From NCBI GenBank assembly GCA_026168455.1, contig CM047427.1, forward strand, positions 18,117,201 to 18,181,200: a stretch of DNA of 64,000 bases, given 5' to 3'. The stretch comes from Theocolax elegans. Its lineage: Eukaryota > Arthropoda > Insecta > Hymenoptera > Cerocephalidae. Each line of letters begins with the position of its first letter. Within the stretch, counting starts at the first letter, position 1. Below, piece after piece: positions 26,101 through 35,470 of this stretch. Made by a program: the position numbers and the translations under genes. A model generated the notes under the pieces. It was not told the origin of the DNA and searched no databases. It worked only from the letters and a program-made list of their open reading frames with translations.

Positions 26101-27221
26101 ACTAGAACAACTAAATATTTTGCTATAACTGGGAATCATATAATAACTTGGGAATTACAATTTTCGTTCGCGAATGGTAAAATTGGTTACGACAACTGAA
26201 GTTTTCGTTACTGTTCATAATAGAAACTGCTGTTATAATCTAAATGCATGATAAAATTAAAATTATATTTTTTAGTATAAAAATAAGGATTTTTAATATT
26301 ACTTTATTACTATATTATTTGTTTCAGTTAAATTACAATATGTTTAATGAATGCTCATAATTAAATTTGATACAAAATATAGAACCTGAAGTGATCCATA
26401 TAGTGATAATAATGTAAGACATAGTCATTCATTAAAAAAAACATATATATGCTGTTGCAGTACCTACTGGTAAGATATTCATACTTATTTTTTCGTTGAA
26501 ATACTTAAAAAAATATCTTAAACCGCACTTGCTTATTTTGTTAAAGTATTGATTTTAGTAGCTATATTTTGACTATATGACAAAATATAAAAATTTGCTA
26601 CAGAGACCATACCTTTTCTGGTTATCTTAAAACAATTTATTTTATTTATTGCAGTTAGCAAAGTATACTTCGTTGCGTGGACTAACAGAATTATTATTTT
26701 CCGTGATTGTATATACAACAACTGAATAATTCGGAAAATAATTTTTTATGTTATTTTCCATCTATAATACATGTCAACATTTTACCCGAGTACGAATTTT
26801 TCAAAAATAAAAACTAATCAACCAGCCTTATATGTTGGAATTGAATTTTGAACAAAATAGGTAAAAAGTGTAATGATTATCGAAAAAAGTACCTCGAGTT
26901 GGACCTCATCGAGGCCGACCAATTGTAGCGCCTCTTCGAGATTGAAACCGTCAGGGAGACCCAAAGAATCGTTGGTCAGAAATCCGTCGACGGTCCCGCA
27001 ACCGTCTAGCAAGCACCCGTCCCCGAGTAACTCCGAGGTAAAATCATTCTCAAGGCCCAAGCTGTCGTTTAACCCAAGCGAATCTTCACCTAAGCCGCAG
27101 AGCTCGCCTAAGCTCGCGGTACCGAGCAGCTGTGTCTCTTCCTCTTCTTTTTCTTTGTTCCGTTGTTCTTGCTCTTCCGAGGATGAAGATGAGGACGAAC
27201 CAGCGTTCAATATATACTCGC
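5615..27221 (-). CDS. cnc: Cap-n-collar (CNC-bZIP, Nrf-type) transcription factor, partial, four exons
   Basis: Transcription factor that, in insects, pairs with small Maf proteins to drive oxidative and xenobiotic stress genes (long isoform CncC) and patterns the mandibular/labral head (shorter isoforms). Four exons on the minus strand, in transcript order: 27221-26893, 25988-25809, 6176-5930, 5851-5615. Every junction has a GT donor and AG acceptor, and the phases agree (entering with two bases of a codon, then 0, 0, 1, leaving with one base), giving about 330 codons. Recognisable insect Cnc segments are the acidic block ending FNLEEALQLVGLDEVQ, the SRVPFVRTVSMEQRWPDIAP segment, the LLHNATLAPPVGDLNSTGSY segment, and a block with NLTNSSEP and TEPNDMMYY. 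The conserved N-terminus of CncC and the DNA-binding bZIP are both absent, so the gene extends past base 1 on the left and has upstream exons not found here. The identification rests on remembered family similarity, not an alignment. Confidence 0.88.
5930..6176 (-). CDS. cnc: cnc exon: SMEQRW and NATLAPPVGDLN segments
   Basis: Phase 0 acceptor (GATTTTACAG before 6176) and donor after ACTG (GTCAGT from 5929), leaving one codon base. It encodes SRVPFVRTVSMEQRWPDIAP, a Gly/His-rich loop with six consecutive His, and RNVLLHNATLAPPVGDLNST. These are the most recognisable insect Cnc motifs here. This is also the exon to which the alternative first exon at 19.6 kb would splice in frame. Confidence 0.9.
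6177..19612. other. Downstream half of the 19.6-kb cnc intron
   Basis: AT-rich sequence with no supportable gene. GC-richer patches occur at about 6,790-6,900, 8,150-8,400, 12,300-12,530, 13,220-13,560 and 13,850-15,200, which could be intronic enhancers. Simple repeats include CT at 11,622-11,645, GA at 14,139-14,163, a CTCCT tract near 14,920-14,943 and GA at 15,167-15,188. A plus-strand 122-codon open frame at 6,575-6,943 (start MEINRVPIPKKMSNPHEVFK) and a 77-codon frame at 7,349-7,582 have no recognisable domain; I do not call them genes. Confidence 0.6.
19613..19702 (-). CDS. cnc: cnc alternative first coding exon (short isoform)
   Basis: An ATG at 19702-19700 opens 30 codons (MNDVQQPIFK ... 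DEGLIQ) that end exactly at a good donor, CAG/GTACTT, in phase 0. The next downstream cnc exon (acceptor before 6176) also enters in phase 0, so splicing would give an in-frame protein lacking the acidic and Lys/Ser-rich exons. Upstream on the minus strand is a CpG-rich leader (19,760-19,900). Insect cnc genes are known to make several isoforms from separate promoters; assigning this exon to a particular named isoform is not possible here. Confidence 0.68.
19703..19900 (-). promoter_or_regulatory. CpG-rich leader/promoter of the cnc alternative exon
   Basis: GC- and CpG-rich patch, including a run of alternating CG near 19,792-19,798, immediately upstream on the minus strand of the alternative start codon. 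No other ATG is in frame between here and the start codon. Position and composition fit an internal promoter with an untranslated leader; no TATA box is obvious. Confidence 0.5.
19901..25808. other. Upstream part of the 19.6-kb cnc intron
   Basis: No coding exon is supportable. It contains GA/AG tracts near 22,075-22,100, a GAA-rich tract near 23,215-23,280, a CT tract at 23,806-23,828, a GCT tract at about 24,827-24,846, and GC-rich islands at about 23,330-23,460 and 24,370-24,610. A tRNA-like repeat on the minus strand is listed separately. Confidence 0.6.
22873..22928 (-). repeat. tRNA-like relic (box A and box B, no anticodon arm)
   Basis: Read on the minus strand there is a box A-like TTGCTCAGTCGGTAAAG and, about 14 bases later, a box B-like GGGTTCGATTCC, flanked by AGAGA and TCTCT that could pair as an acceptor stem. 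The gap between the boxes is too short to hold an anticodon arm. This looks like a tRNA-derived repeat rather than a working tRNA gene. Confidence 0.5.
25809..25988 (-). CDS. cnc: cnc exon: Lys/Ser/Glu-rich linker and His-rich end
   Basis: A 60-codon exon, phase 0 on both sides, with acceptor ACGTAG and a strong donor CAG/GTAAGT. It encodes KKSEVKKKTEEDSDGARSKS, then a Ser/acidic stretch with SEDEEEKPKKSSEDSD, then a His/Pro-rich end finishing RSFQ. The exon is charged and probably disordered. It is followed by a 19.6-kb intron that contains an alternative promoter. The DSDG and EDSD serine clusters could be phosphorylation sites, but they are not the canonical DSGIS degron. Confidence 0.82.
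25989..26892. other. cnc intron (0.9 kb)
   Basis: AT-rich intron between two cnc exons. Nothing else is recognised in it. Confidence 0.75.
26893..27221 (-). CDS. cnc: cnc exon: Ser/acidic block with FNLEEALQLVGLDE
   Basis: Upstream-most cnc exon found. The acceptor CTCTTCCAG precedes 27221 and the donor GAG/GTACTT follows 26893. The exon enters with two codon bases, then encodes EYILNAG, a run of about seven Ser, an acidic-Lys segment, several copies of a DSLGL motif, and FNLEEALQLVGLDEVQLE. No in-frame ATG is present, so it must be joined to an upstream coding exon. The acidic leucine-rich character fits an activation domain. Confidence 0.85.
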
Positions 27222-28179
27222 CTGGAAGAGTTGGAAAATTGTTTTACTTATTACCCGGGTACAAATCAACGTATTTAAAATGGTCACATTGCTAGGACAT
27301 TATTTTACCAATTTTTTTTTCTTTTCTTTTTAGTACTCAAATTATTATTTTTATTTTCATACGCTGCATATATAAACCAACAGTAAATTCAGAACTTTTG
27401 TTGATAAAAAGTGATTACTAACAATTAATATCATTGTTTGCCTTATAAATAATATAAGAATATCGAGTGAGAGTTTTCGGTTTCCACGAGTCAATTAAAC
27501 CCTATGGACAGCCAAGGCTAATAGCAATCCAAAATCAAAATCCAATTGAAGGAAGGAAAAAGGAGAAGCTAGAGATAAAGGGAATCATGGAAGGATCGTC
27601 AACTAGCGATAAAAATCTCAATTAACCTGAACCTCGCATCCATTTATTTCCTCCTCCTCCTGATATTTTTTTTAATTACTCGCGGAAAAGTCGATCGGTA
27701 CCTTTCCCAGGCGTGAATCGTCAGAAACCTCTTTTTCCCTCCCGACTTTTTGACCTGAGCCCAGGTAGATTCGGCGGGGTGGGGGCGGACAACACGTGAC
27801 TAATTGACGGACAAAGGGGGTTCCACCTGCCGTCGATCTCCCCCTACTCTTTTATATAGTCGACGCCCTTCGACCAATCGGTTTCTTTCTCTGCTTTTTT
27901 CTTCATCAACTTTCGTGGATATATTTTAGTTTCTTTTTTTTCTCTTTCTCCCTCTCTCCTTCTGTCTTTTTTTTTAACACCAAGCTTATTTTTCTGGTGT
28001 ATACGTTGCCAGGCTTCTTTTGATCGATTTTTGTTTTGTGGGGCAGACGATATTGTGTGAACTGGCTTTTGAAATAATAGACGCGCTCTTTCAATTTGTT
28101 ATACTAATGGAGCCGACATGAATGCTAATGATAATATGTATAATATTCATTGAAAGGATATCATTCACACATGTAACAG

Positions 28180-28318
28180 CCCTAGTAGAAATCAAAGCAT
28201 TTATGAAACGTTTTTTTGACCAAAAATTGGCCATTTGGTCAAAAATGGCCAATAATTCTACAATTAATGGCCAAAAAATATTTTGAACTAACCTTAAAAT
28301 GCTCAATTTCCACTAGGG
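28180..28318. mobile_element. 139-bp MITE with CCCTAGTRGAAAT termini
   Basis: The left end CCCTAGTAGAAAT and the right end ATTTCCACTAGGG are inverted repeats with one mismatch. The flanks show AG on both sides, a possible 2-bp target duplication. Inside is a hairpin-forming TTGACCAAA ... TTTGGTCAAA with a TTGGCCA core. There is no coding capacity. The ends match those of the 1.1-kb element at 39,931-41,052 (CCCGAGTAGAAAT), so both are probably mobilised by the same transposase. Confidence 0.7.
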
Positions 28319-28481
28319 AGAGTTCTCCGTTATTAACGTAGTTACAATTTAAACACTGCAAAATTAAAATAGTTTTTCTTATATATAAAATGCGATTAAT
28401 ATAAATTTAATAAAACCTTACATAGGCAAAAGATTTTGAATTTCTTTGCTTCGTAATATCCGTTTTTCCTATTGAATTTTT

Positions 28482-28482
<1 letters not shown>

Positions 28483-28529
<47 letters not shown>

Positions 28530-28570
28530 GCACACACACACATTGTGTGTGTGTGTGTGTGTGTGTGTAT
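28483..28570. repeat. CA tract followed directly by TG tract (hairpin-forming)
   Basis: About 60 bases of mostly CA dinucleotides, broken by CGCACG, are followed after ATTG by about 26 bases of TG. Adjacent CA and TG tracts are reverse complements, so the tract can fold on itself. It is likely to be unstable and polymorphic. Confidence 0.9.
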
Positions 28571-28873
28571 AGAGTGACATGCACACACGTACACATATGC
28601 ACCAAATCAACAGAGTGAAATGTAAGATATGCTAGACGGCATCCAGAATCGAGGAAGTACATAAAAATTTGTCTCAAGCACACTCGACGATTTGAAGCTC
28701 ATGGTTGTCTCGGCTATCCTCGCCCGCATTCATCTACCGAGCGAAGCAGAACCCATCGGAATTATTATTTTATGAGATTATTATCTCTAACAACATCCCC
28801 CGCCTTCTAGCGCATGGAATTTTTTCAAGGCGCCTCTTGTCCCTGAATATTTTAAGACAGCCGAATCCTTTTC

Positions 28874-28875
<2 letters not shown>

Positions 28876-28915
<40 letters not shown>
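28876..28915. repeat. TC microsatellite
   Basis: About 20 uninterrupted TC units within a longer pyrimidine-rich stretch. Confidence 0.9.
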
Positions 28916-28919
<4 letters not shown>

Positions 28920-31900
28920 CTCTTTCTTTCCTATGGATTTTTTTGTTTTTGTAGCAAGTGCCGCTGAATTCTCACGCAGGGATTAGCCCTCGTTCTTCAC
29001 GAATTTTATTGAACGTTTTCTGTGCAAACATTGCTCTGAATTTTTCGACCCCTCCCTTTGTATTCGAGAAATTTTTTTTTCTCTCTAAAGTTTTGTTTAT
29101 CAAGAGGCGAATATTTTCAATGGAATTTTTCCTAGCATATATTATAATATATATATTTAGAAGATTTGAATTATATTTATATCATTCCAGACCGAACAAT
29201 AATATGCATACAATATTATAGAACACTTTATTATCAATATCATTGAATTTTTTTATTAAAATATTAAAATAAAATTAAATAGATTGTTTCACTTTTAATC
29301 AGTATCAATGATGGTAACGTAATATAAAATTTATAACATTTCTGACACCGAGTACAAAGTAACCCATAACAATAAATTGAATCTACTTAACATTAAACGT
29401 CAAGTGAAAAACATGGCAAATAAATTTTGATATTAAGAAATTTTTACTTAAAAAAGTCCGGAAATTTACGAAGTGATAAATAAATTTATTAACCATAAAT
29501 TATACTTTCACTTAACCTCGAGCGTTCATTAAATACCGATACAACAAATAAACTTTTTAATTTTTACCATAGTCAAGAAATTACAAACATTAATACAAAA
29601 GAGAAGAAATAATAAAAACAATAGCGTGAAAAACAAAAAGAAAATCGATGTGGTTATTACCGAGTGATCACAGGTCCGCCATTACGCTCAGCCCCGTAAT
29701 TCGGAACCGGCCGAATGATAATGGCAGCTGATAATTTGCCGCGGCTATTAACCGACCCTCCGTTTCTTTTTCTTTTTTTTTCCTCGGGCAAATGAAAATG
29801 GAGGTGCCGACTTTAATGGTTGATTCTCATACGGAATTGTTACATTTAATTGAACATATTCTCGAGAAGCTTCATTTTTATAAAATACTGTAGCTCATTT
29901 ATTATATGTTATTAATATAATATTAAATCCTATTTTTTTTTGTAAAACCGATTTAACCACTCGTACTGCATACGTAATTCTCACGATTACGTGGGGTATA
30001 AAAGTTCTACGAATTTATTTATTAATACCGTGACGTTAGATATATGTTAAATCTGATACCTATCTAAGATATTGCACAAAAACGTATGTAGCCAATTTTT
30101 TTTCTCGCATAGATTGTAATAGTAATGGATCTTTCTATGTATACGTATATGTATATATTAGTAGTAACAATGAACAATTATGAAATTTCAACAGCGCGAT
30201 ATACGTTCAAGACTTTCAAATCGTGTCCGTAGAGTTTTTGTACACACTACAATTATCTCGTAATTAATTGAAATTCTGTTTTTCCTTATTAAAATATTCT
30301 TATATTTTGTGTAGTTTAAAAATTTGACTGGCAATTTAGAAGCATAGATATACAAAGAAAAAATAATACGTAAATGTAAATCAGCGTGTGTGTACAGTAG
30401 GAAGAATATTGTATTAAAAATGACTATATTGTTTAGTAATAACCATATATAAACTTAAAAAATTAATAATCATTTAGGTAAGATTTAAAAAGAATTACTA
30501 TGTTTGTATTTGATTTTATTATATAAAATAGTCTAGATGTTTGTATTTTGAGATTGTGTGCAGTCTTCACTATACTAAACGATATATTACTAATTTCTAA
30601 TAATACATTTTTTCCGTGGATGAAATTTCAAACGTTAAATATACTTTGTCTGCGTGTATTAAAAGTTGTAATTAATCTAGTTAACATTATTAAATACACA
30701 CAACAATTAAAAAAAATTGCAACAAATGTTTGATAGGATATCGTGTCTTTTCCTCCATTAAATAAGAACCAAATTGTAAACTACCCTTACTTATTTTTAA
30801 CATTAAACGTACGATTTCTTTATACGCAGTCTCTGCACAGTCTCAAAGAAAAGAAAAGATGGTTGTACTCGAAAGATGATAAGAGGTGAATTCGATCTAA
30901 TATTAGACACAGCATCTCCTAATGATTCTCGAAGGTTAATATTTAAACAATAATGTCTGCAGGATAGGTAAAAACTAATCGAGGCGATCGTCCGGTGTTG
31001 AAATCGATTTTCCGTCGGCGGAATCCGCAAGATCACGCAGCGACACGGAAATATATATTCCCTTTCGAATGTACCTCTCCTGGGGCAAAGACCGAAGAAG
31101 GCTTTGAACTCGCCGTACGGACGATTTTTCCTTGACAGATCATTTCTCATATTTTTCGCCGATCGCCGCGGGAGTTTCGAGGAGGTTATGTACCGTTTTT
31201 CTATTCCTATACGGCTCTCTTGTAATGCCGTCGCATTGTTGCGCAGATGTTGATCTTTTTTTATTATACATTATACGCGTACACGCATATATACGTATAT
31301 ATACCTTTTGGGATTAGTTAAACCATTCGGTATGAGGATCGCCGTATTTTTTTTTCTTTTTGGTGGGAAAGACCTTAATAAAATATTAATATTCTATTTA
31401 TCGATGATTAATTTCTTTACCGTTTGCTTTCAACGATTACTTGTACTTATAGCTCATTCACATTTTGTAAACTTTAAATTTTTAATATTGTAAACGTACG
31501 TGGAGCTTAAAATGAATCCTTTTTTAATTCAATTTAAGATTTACATTAGACCTTTTCAATTAAGAATGTTTATTTGGAATATCGCTTTTATATACACTTT
31601 GCTATAATTTCTTAATAATTATGTCGTATACATTTTTCCGTACCTAATGTTCATTTTATAGTCAGAATATTTATAAATTAAATGCGGATTTTAATATAAC
31701 TTTGCTTCAAATACGTTTGACACCATTAAATAGTATAATATAAAATTCATTATTAATATAACAAATTATGCAACTTAGTATTTATTCTAAGTACACAACA
31801 ATAACAACCCATGCAACTATTACAATACTGCATTTTTTACTATTATGTTAAAAAAATGTTGATTACTATAAGTTAAAAAATTTACATGTTTTAAATCAGT

Positions 31901-34506
31901 TGATAATAAATTTAATACAAACGTATTTTTCTTGTAAAGTTAATATTCTATATTTGAATTGAAAAAAAAACATTACGTTAGGTATAAGAAAGTTGTAGGA
32001 TTAAATAGCGCGCCCCGTCGCGGCCGTCGGTAGTTCGATTCGTATGTCTTATATACTTTAATCAAAAAGTTTTATGTATGTAATGGCTATTAAAAGAATT
32101 GATAGCCCACTGTTTTTCTAACAACTACAAAAAAGGACATATAATATGCACAATATATCAAAAGTAATTAGGATAATTTAAATTATATATGGTACAAGTA
32201 ATAAATGTCAACAAACGCATTTCCTTAACGATGTTTTCCTCCTTTTATGCAACAGCAATTTTTTTGTTTATTTATGGAAAATGAATGTTTAAAATTTTTA
32301 AACCTCTAAACGTTTATACATTTGCAAAGTTAGCTCTTCAATCATTAATTAATTTTAAAATTATTACGTAATTTTTTCGTCTATTTTGTAATCAAACTTC
32401 AACAAATTGGTATCTTTTAAATACAAGTGAGCTTATTAAGTACGTTATTTTCAATAGGTACATAATTATTATCGAATTTACAAAAAGTTGATAAAACAAA
32501 TCATTAATTTTTTAAAGTATTTATAAAATTTTAGTCAATTCGTTTATTTGATTAAAATCATTAAATAATATAAACATGCGTATTTTAATATATTAAAGGG
32601 CTTAATAACAAATATATCGCAATCGTATAAATATATAACGTGCAACTGAAAATTAGTAACAGACGCATCATATATTTGATTAAAAAAATTAATAAATTTT
32701 TGAGTGATCAGCTCAAACGTTACGACGAAAAATACCAATTACGTTTTGACACAATGAATATTTACATTTATCAATTTACTGCCGATTTAATATCGACATG
32801 ACGCGCGCAAAAACAAATAGATTGCATTCGCAAAGTAATAATTCATCTACTCATTGATAAAGGAAATTAATCTTCTATATTAAATTCTAATTTGAATTAA
32901 GAGAATGAATAAATGATGCATCCAAATGCAAGCAGATCTTAATAAAATCTTTATTATATTCATTTAAGTTAAAAATTCATGTCAAAATTCCAAATTAGAT
33001 CTTGAAAACTGAATTTGTTGTCTTAATGAGCTTTAAATAATCACTAAGCCCTTTTCTTACACTTGATTTTCGAGGGACAAGGCATCGAAATAGACGCCCT
33101 TCACCATTAGAAAAAATTTATCAATACCCTTAACGAACAATCATCAGTTAAATCCAATAAATCTGGATAGGAAGGAGATCGATGGAAAATCTCGCGAGTC
33201 CACGTGAAAAATCGGCGCGACGAACTTGAAGCCTCGGTCGATTTGTCAGGTTGTCAACGACGCGCTGGTCAAGCCCACGTGGCAGGGGAATAATTGCCGA
33301 TCGTCAATCACTTCGATTTTCTTTGCCGGAAATTTCCGCGTTATTTGTTTATTTTCTTTTACAAATCCGTTTAGTTTGCAAGTGGAGAACGTAATTGCAT
33401 AATTACCGGAGAAAGTTTGGACATTCAATTTTAACGTTTGATTTTAAATATCCTTGCAAGAAAAAGTAGGAAACTAAATTCGATCCAAGCGGATTATTAC
33501 TACTTTTGTTTCGCTACACTAGATTATCCGTTTCGTTTAATTTCGACTGATTGGAGATTATAGTTTACATTTTTATTTCGAAATATTTAGGGTCACTATT
33601 ATGGATCTTACAATGTATATCGTTTGGTAGCGAGGTTGTGTGGATGCGACGGAACTAGAATTTTGCGGGAATACAGGGTGATTAAAACCAAGGATTTATT
33701 TAGTTTAAAAATTTATTAAAATTCGTTTGATGACAATATTATATTAATATTTAAATTAATATATTTACGTAAGCATCAATTAAAACAATTTTAATATAAA
33801 GTATACGGTATGAAATAAATTATATTACTATACGCGTTTTCACACATGATGCTTCGACAATTTTATGCTGAAAATTTACGATATCATGGCAGCGATAATA
33901 TTTTTGACTTATGAAGATGAAAAATTAAGTCTAATCTAATTAATCTAATGAATTTTTAATTTTACTTTAACACTATATTTGCTACTCTCAGAACTCTCAA
34001 TCTACATCGATATTTATAAAATTTTCATTTTGTTTAAATCCACTATAACAACGATATATATTATGAATATCATAATATAGGACGGATAATAAACATACAA
34101 ATTTCGATAGCTTTGACATGGCATAAGCTTAACATTTAAATATTTATGACTAATTAATGCCAAAAAATTGAAACTGATTAAATCTGATGAACAAAATCAC
34201 ATGTATACATATTAATAAATATTAGTTTGTATCATTTTTTTATCTCTATCACTAATTCTTTGCTCGATGAAACATTGATAAAAATGAATAATTTTTAACA
34301 ATCTCTTGTCTGAAAATATTGTTAATAAATGTTTTTTTCTACATACAAAGGAACCTAATCCACTTAAGTCAAATAAAATATTTTAACTTAACATTTGTAG
34401 GTCTATATAAGATATATTACGTTTTTGCAACTAGAATGAATATCAGTCTTTCAGAAATTGATTAACAGTTTGAAAATGACGTGTAACAAAAATATCCATA
34501 CCGTAA

Positions 34507-34690
34507 GGTACCCAATTGTTGATCAGAAACTAATTTCTGATCAGTACATTATTTCAATAAAATAATAAGATTTACATAAATCTAAACGTTGCTACGCACT
34601 ATTTGAAGGTTAAACAATCAATAATTGGTTAGTAGACTTAATTACGAAGTGGTATGCGTACCGAAAATTTACTGATCAGAAATTGGTACT
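34507..34690. repeat. Short palindromic element, possible MITE
   Basis: Starts GGTACCCAATTG and ends near AATTGGTAC. It carries the perfect hairpin TGATCAGAAA/TTTCTGATCA with a CTAA loop near the left end, and the same TGATCAGAAAT word near the right end. It may be a degenerate foldback element; no clear target duplication is visible. Confidence 0.4.
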
Positions 34691-34888
34691 TCCCGCTTTT
34701 TTTCTTAGATTATTGCTTACTTTAAAAATAGCAGTTTTTTTACTTTTCTGAGATGGCTAAAAGGAAGTTTAATACTTATACTTTATGTATGCGTCAAAAT
34801 ATATACAATTATTAGACTTTTTAACATAAAATTATTCTATGAACGTACGGATTTGCCTTAATTGATCAATAATTGAGTATGTAACGGT

Positions 34889-34951
34889 ACCTGGTAGAAA
34901 TATCGTCATTCTAAAACTAAAAATGACTATTCGTGTCAATTTCTACTGGAT
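34889..34951. repeat. Very short MITE-like palindrome
   Basis: The left ACCTGGTAGAAAT and right ATTTCTACTGGAT are near inverted repeats around an inner GTCATT ... AATGAC. The GTAGAAAT core recalls the termini of the elements at 28.2 and 39.9 kb. It is probably a deletion derivative or relative. Confidence 0.4.
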
Positions 34952-35115
34952 ATTTTTATATACAGAAAACATTTTTTTAAATATTTTCATTTCTTGATTA
35001 GTTACTGTATAAATTGGTGCTGTCAACCACGTAAAATCTGATTAAGAATTTGCAATATAAATTTTTATCTTCAGGTAAGAAATTATAAACCTAAAGATAG
35101 ATAAGCGTGATCTCC

Positions 35116-35470
35116 AAAACGTACCTCAAAACTGGGAATCCACTGGTACTTTTTTTTGATACAATCACCAACAATTCACAAACACTTAGATAATTCGTTG
35201 AATAGTTAGCTTCTCCTGTATAATCACAAACTCTGGTACACGCAAGTGTGTGTTTCACCAAGAAAAAACGAGGATGATCCAAAAAATTCACGAAAATAAA
35301 AACGCCCGGAAAACTCGCACGAAATACGTCACTGATCCGGCAGCTGGGAGACTGAGGACTATCGCGTGCCACAGGGGATTGCCCAACCCGGGCTCTACGT
35401 CGGGCATTGTCGAGGCGGTGAATAAAAAAAAAGGGAGCCGACCGACCAATCGGTGAGTTTCTTCGCGGCA
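35116..35470 (-). promoter_or_regulatory. Candidate non-coding first exon and promoter (possibly of cnc)
   Basis: On the minus strand a CpG-rich block (about 35,330-35,470) with a reverse CCAAT box (GATTGGTC) and a YY1-like GCGGCCATGTTGC is followed by a pyrimidine- and A-rich leader that ends at a strong donor, CCAGTTTTGAG/GTACGTTT (the junction is near 35,119). This is the layout of a CpG promoter with an untranslated first exon. It points toward the cnc exons at 27.2 kb, but the 27,221 acceptor needs an upstream ATG in frame, so another exon would be required, or it belongs to another transcript. Confidence 0.35.

Larger units (their letters stand above)
27222..35104. other. Non-coding stretch upstream of the known cnc exons
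   Basis: Probably cnc upstream intron, by inference. No coding exon could be supported, and specifically I saw nothing like the conserved CncC N-terminus. It contains a GC-rich patch at 27,700-27,860, a MITE at 28,180-28,318, CA/TG and TC microsatellites (28,483-28,570 and 28,876-28,915), a small GC-rich patch at 30,990-31,180, and two palindromic elements at 34.5-34.95 kb. Confidence 0.6.
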
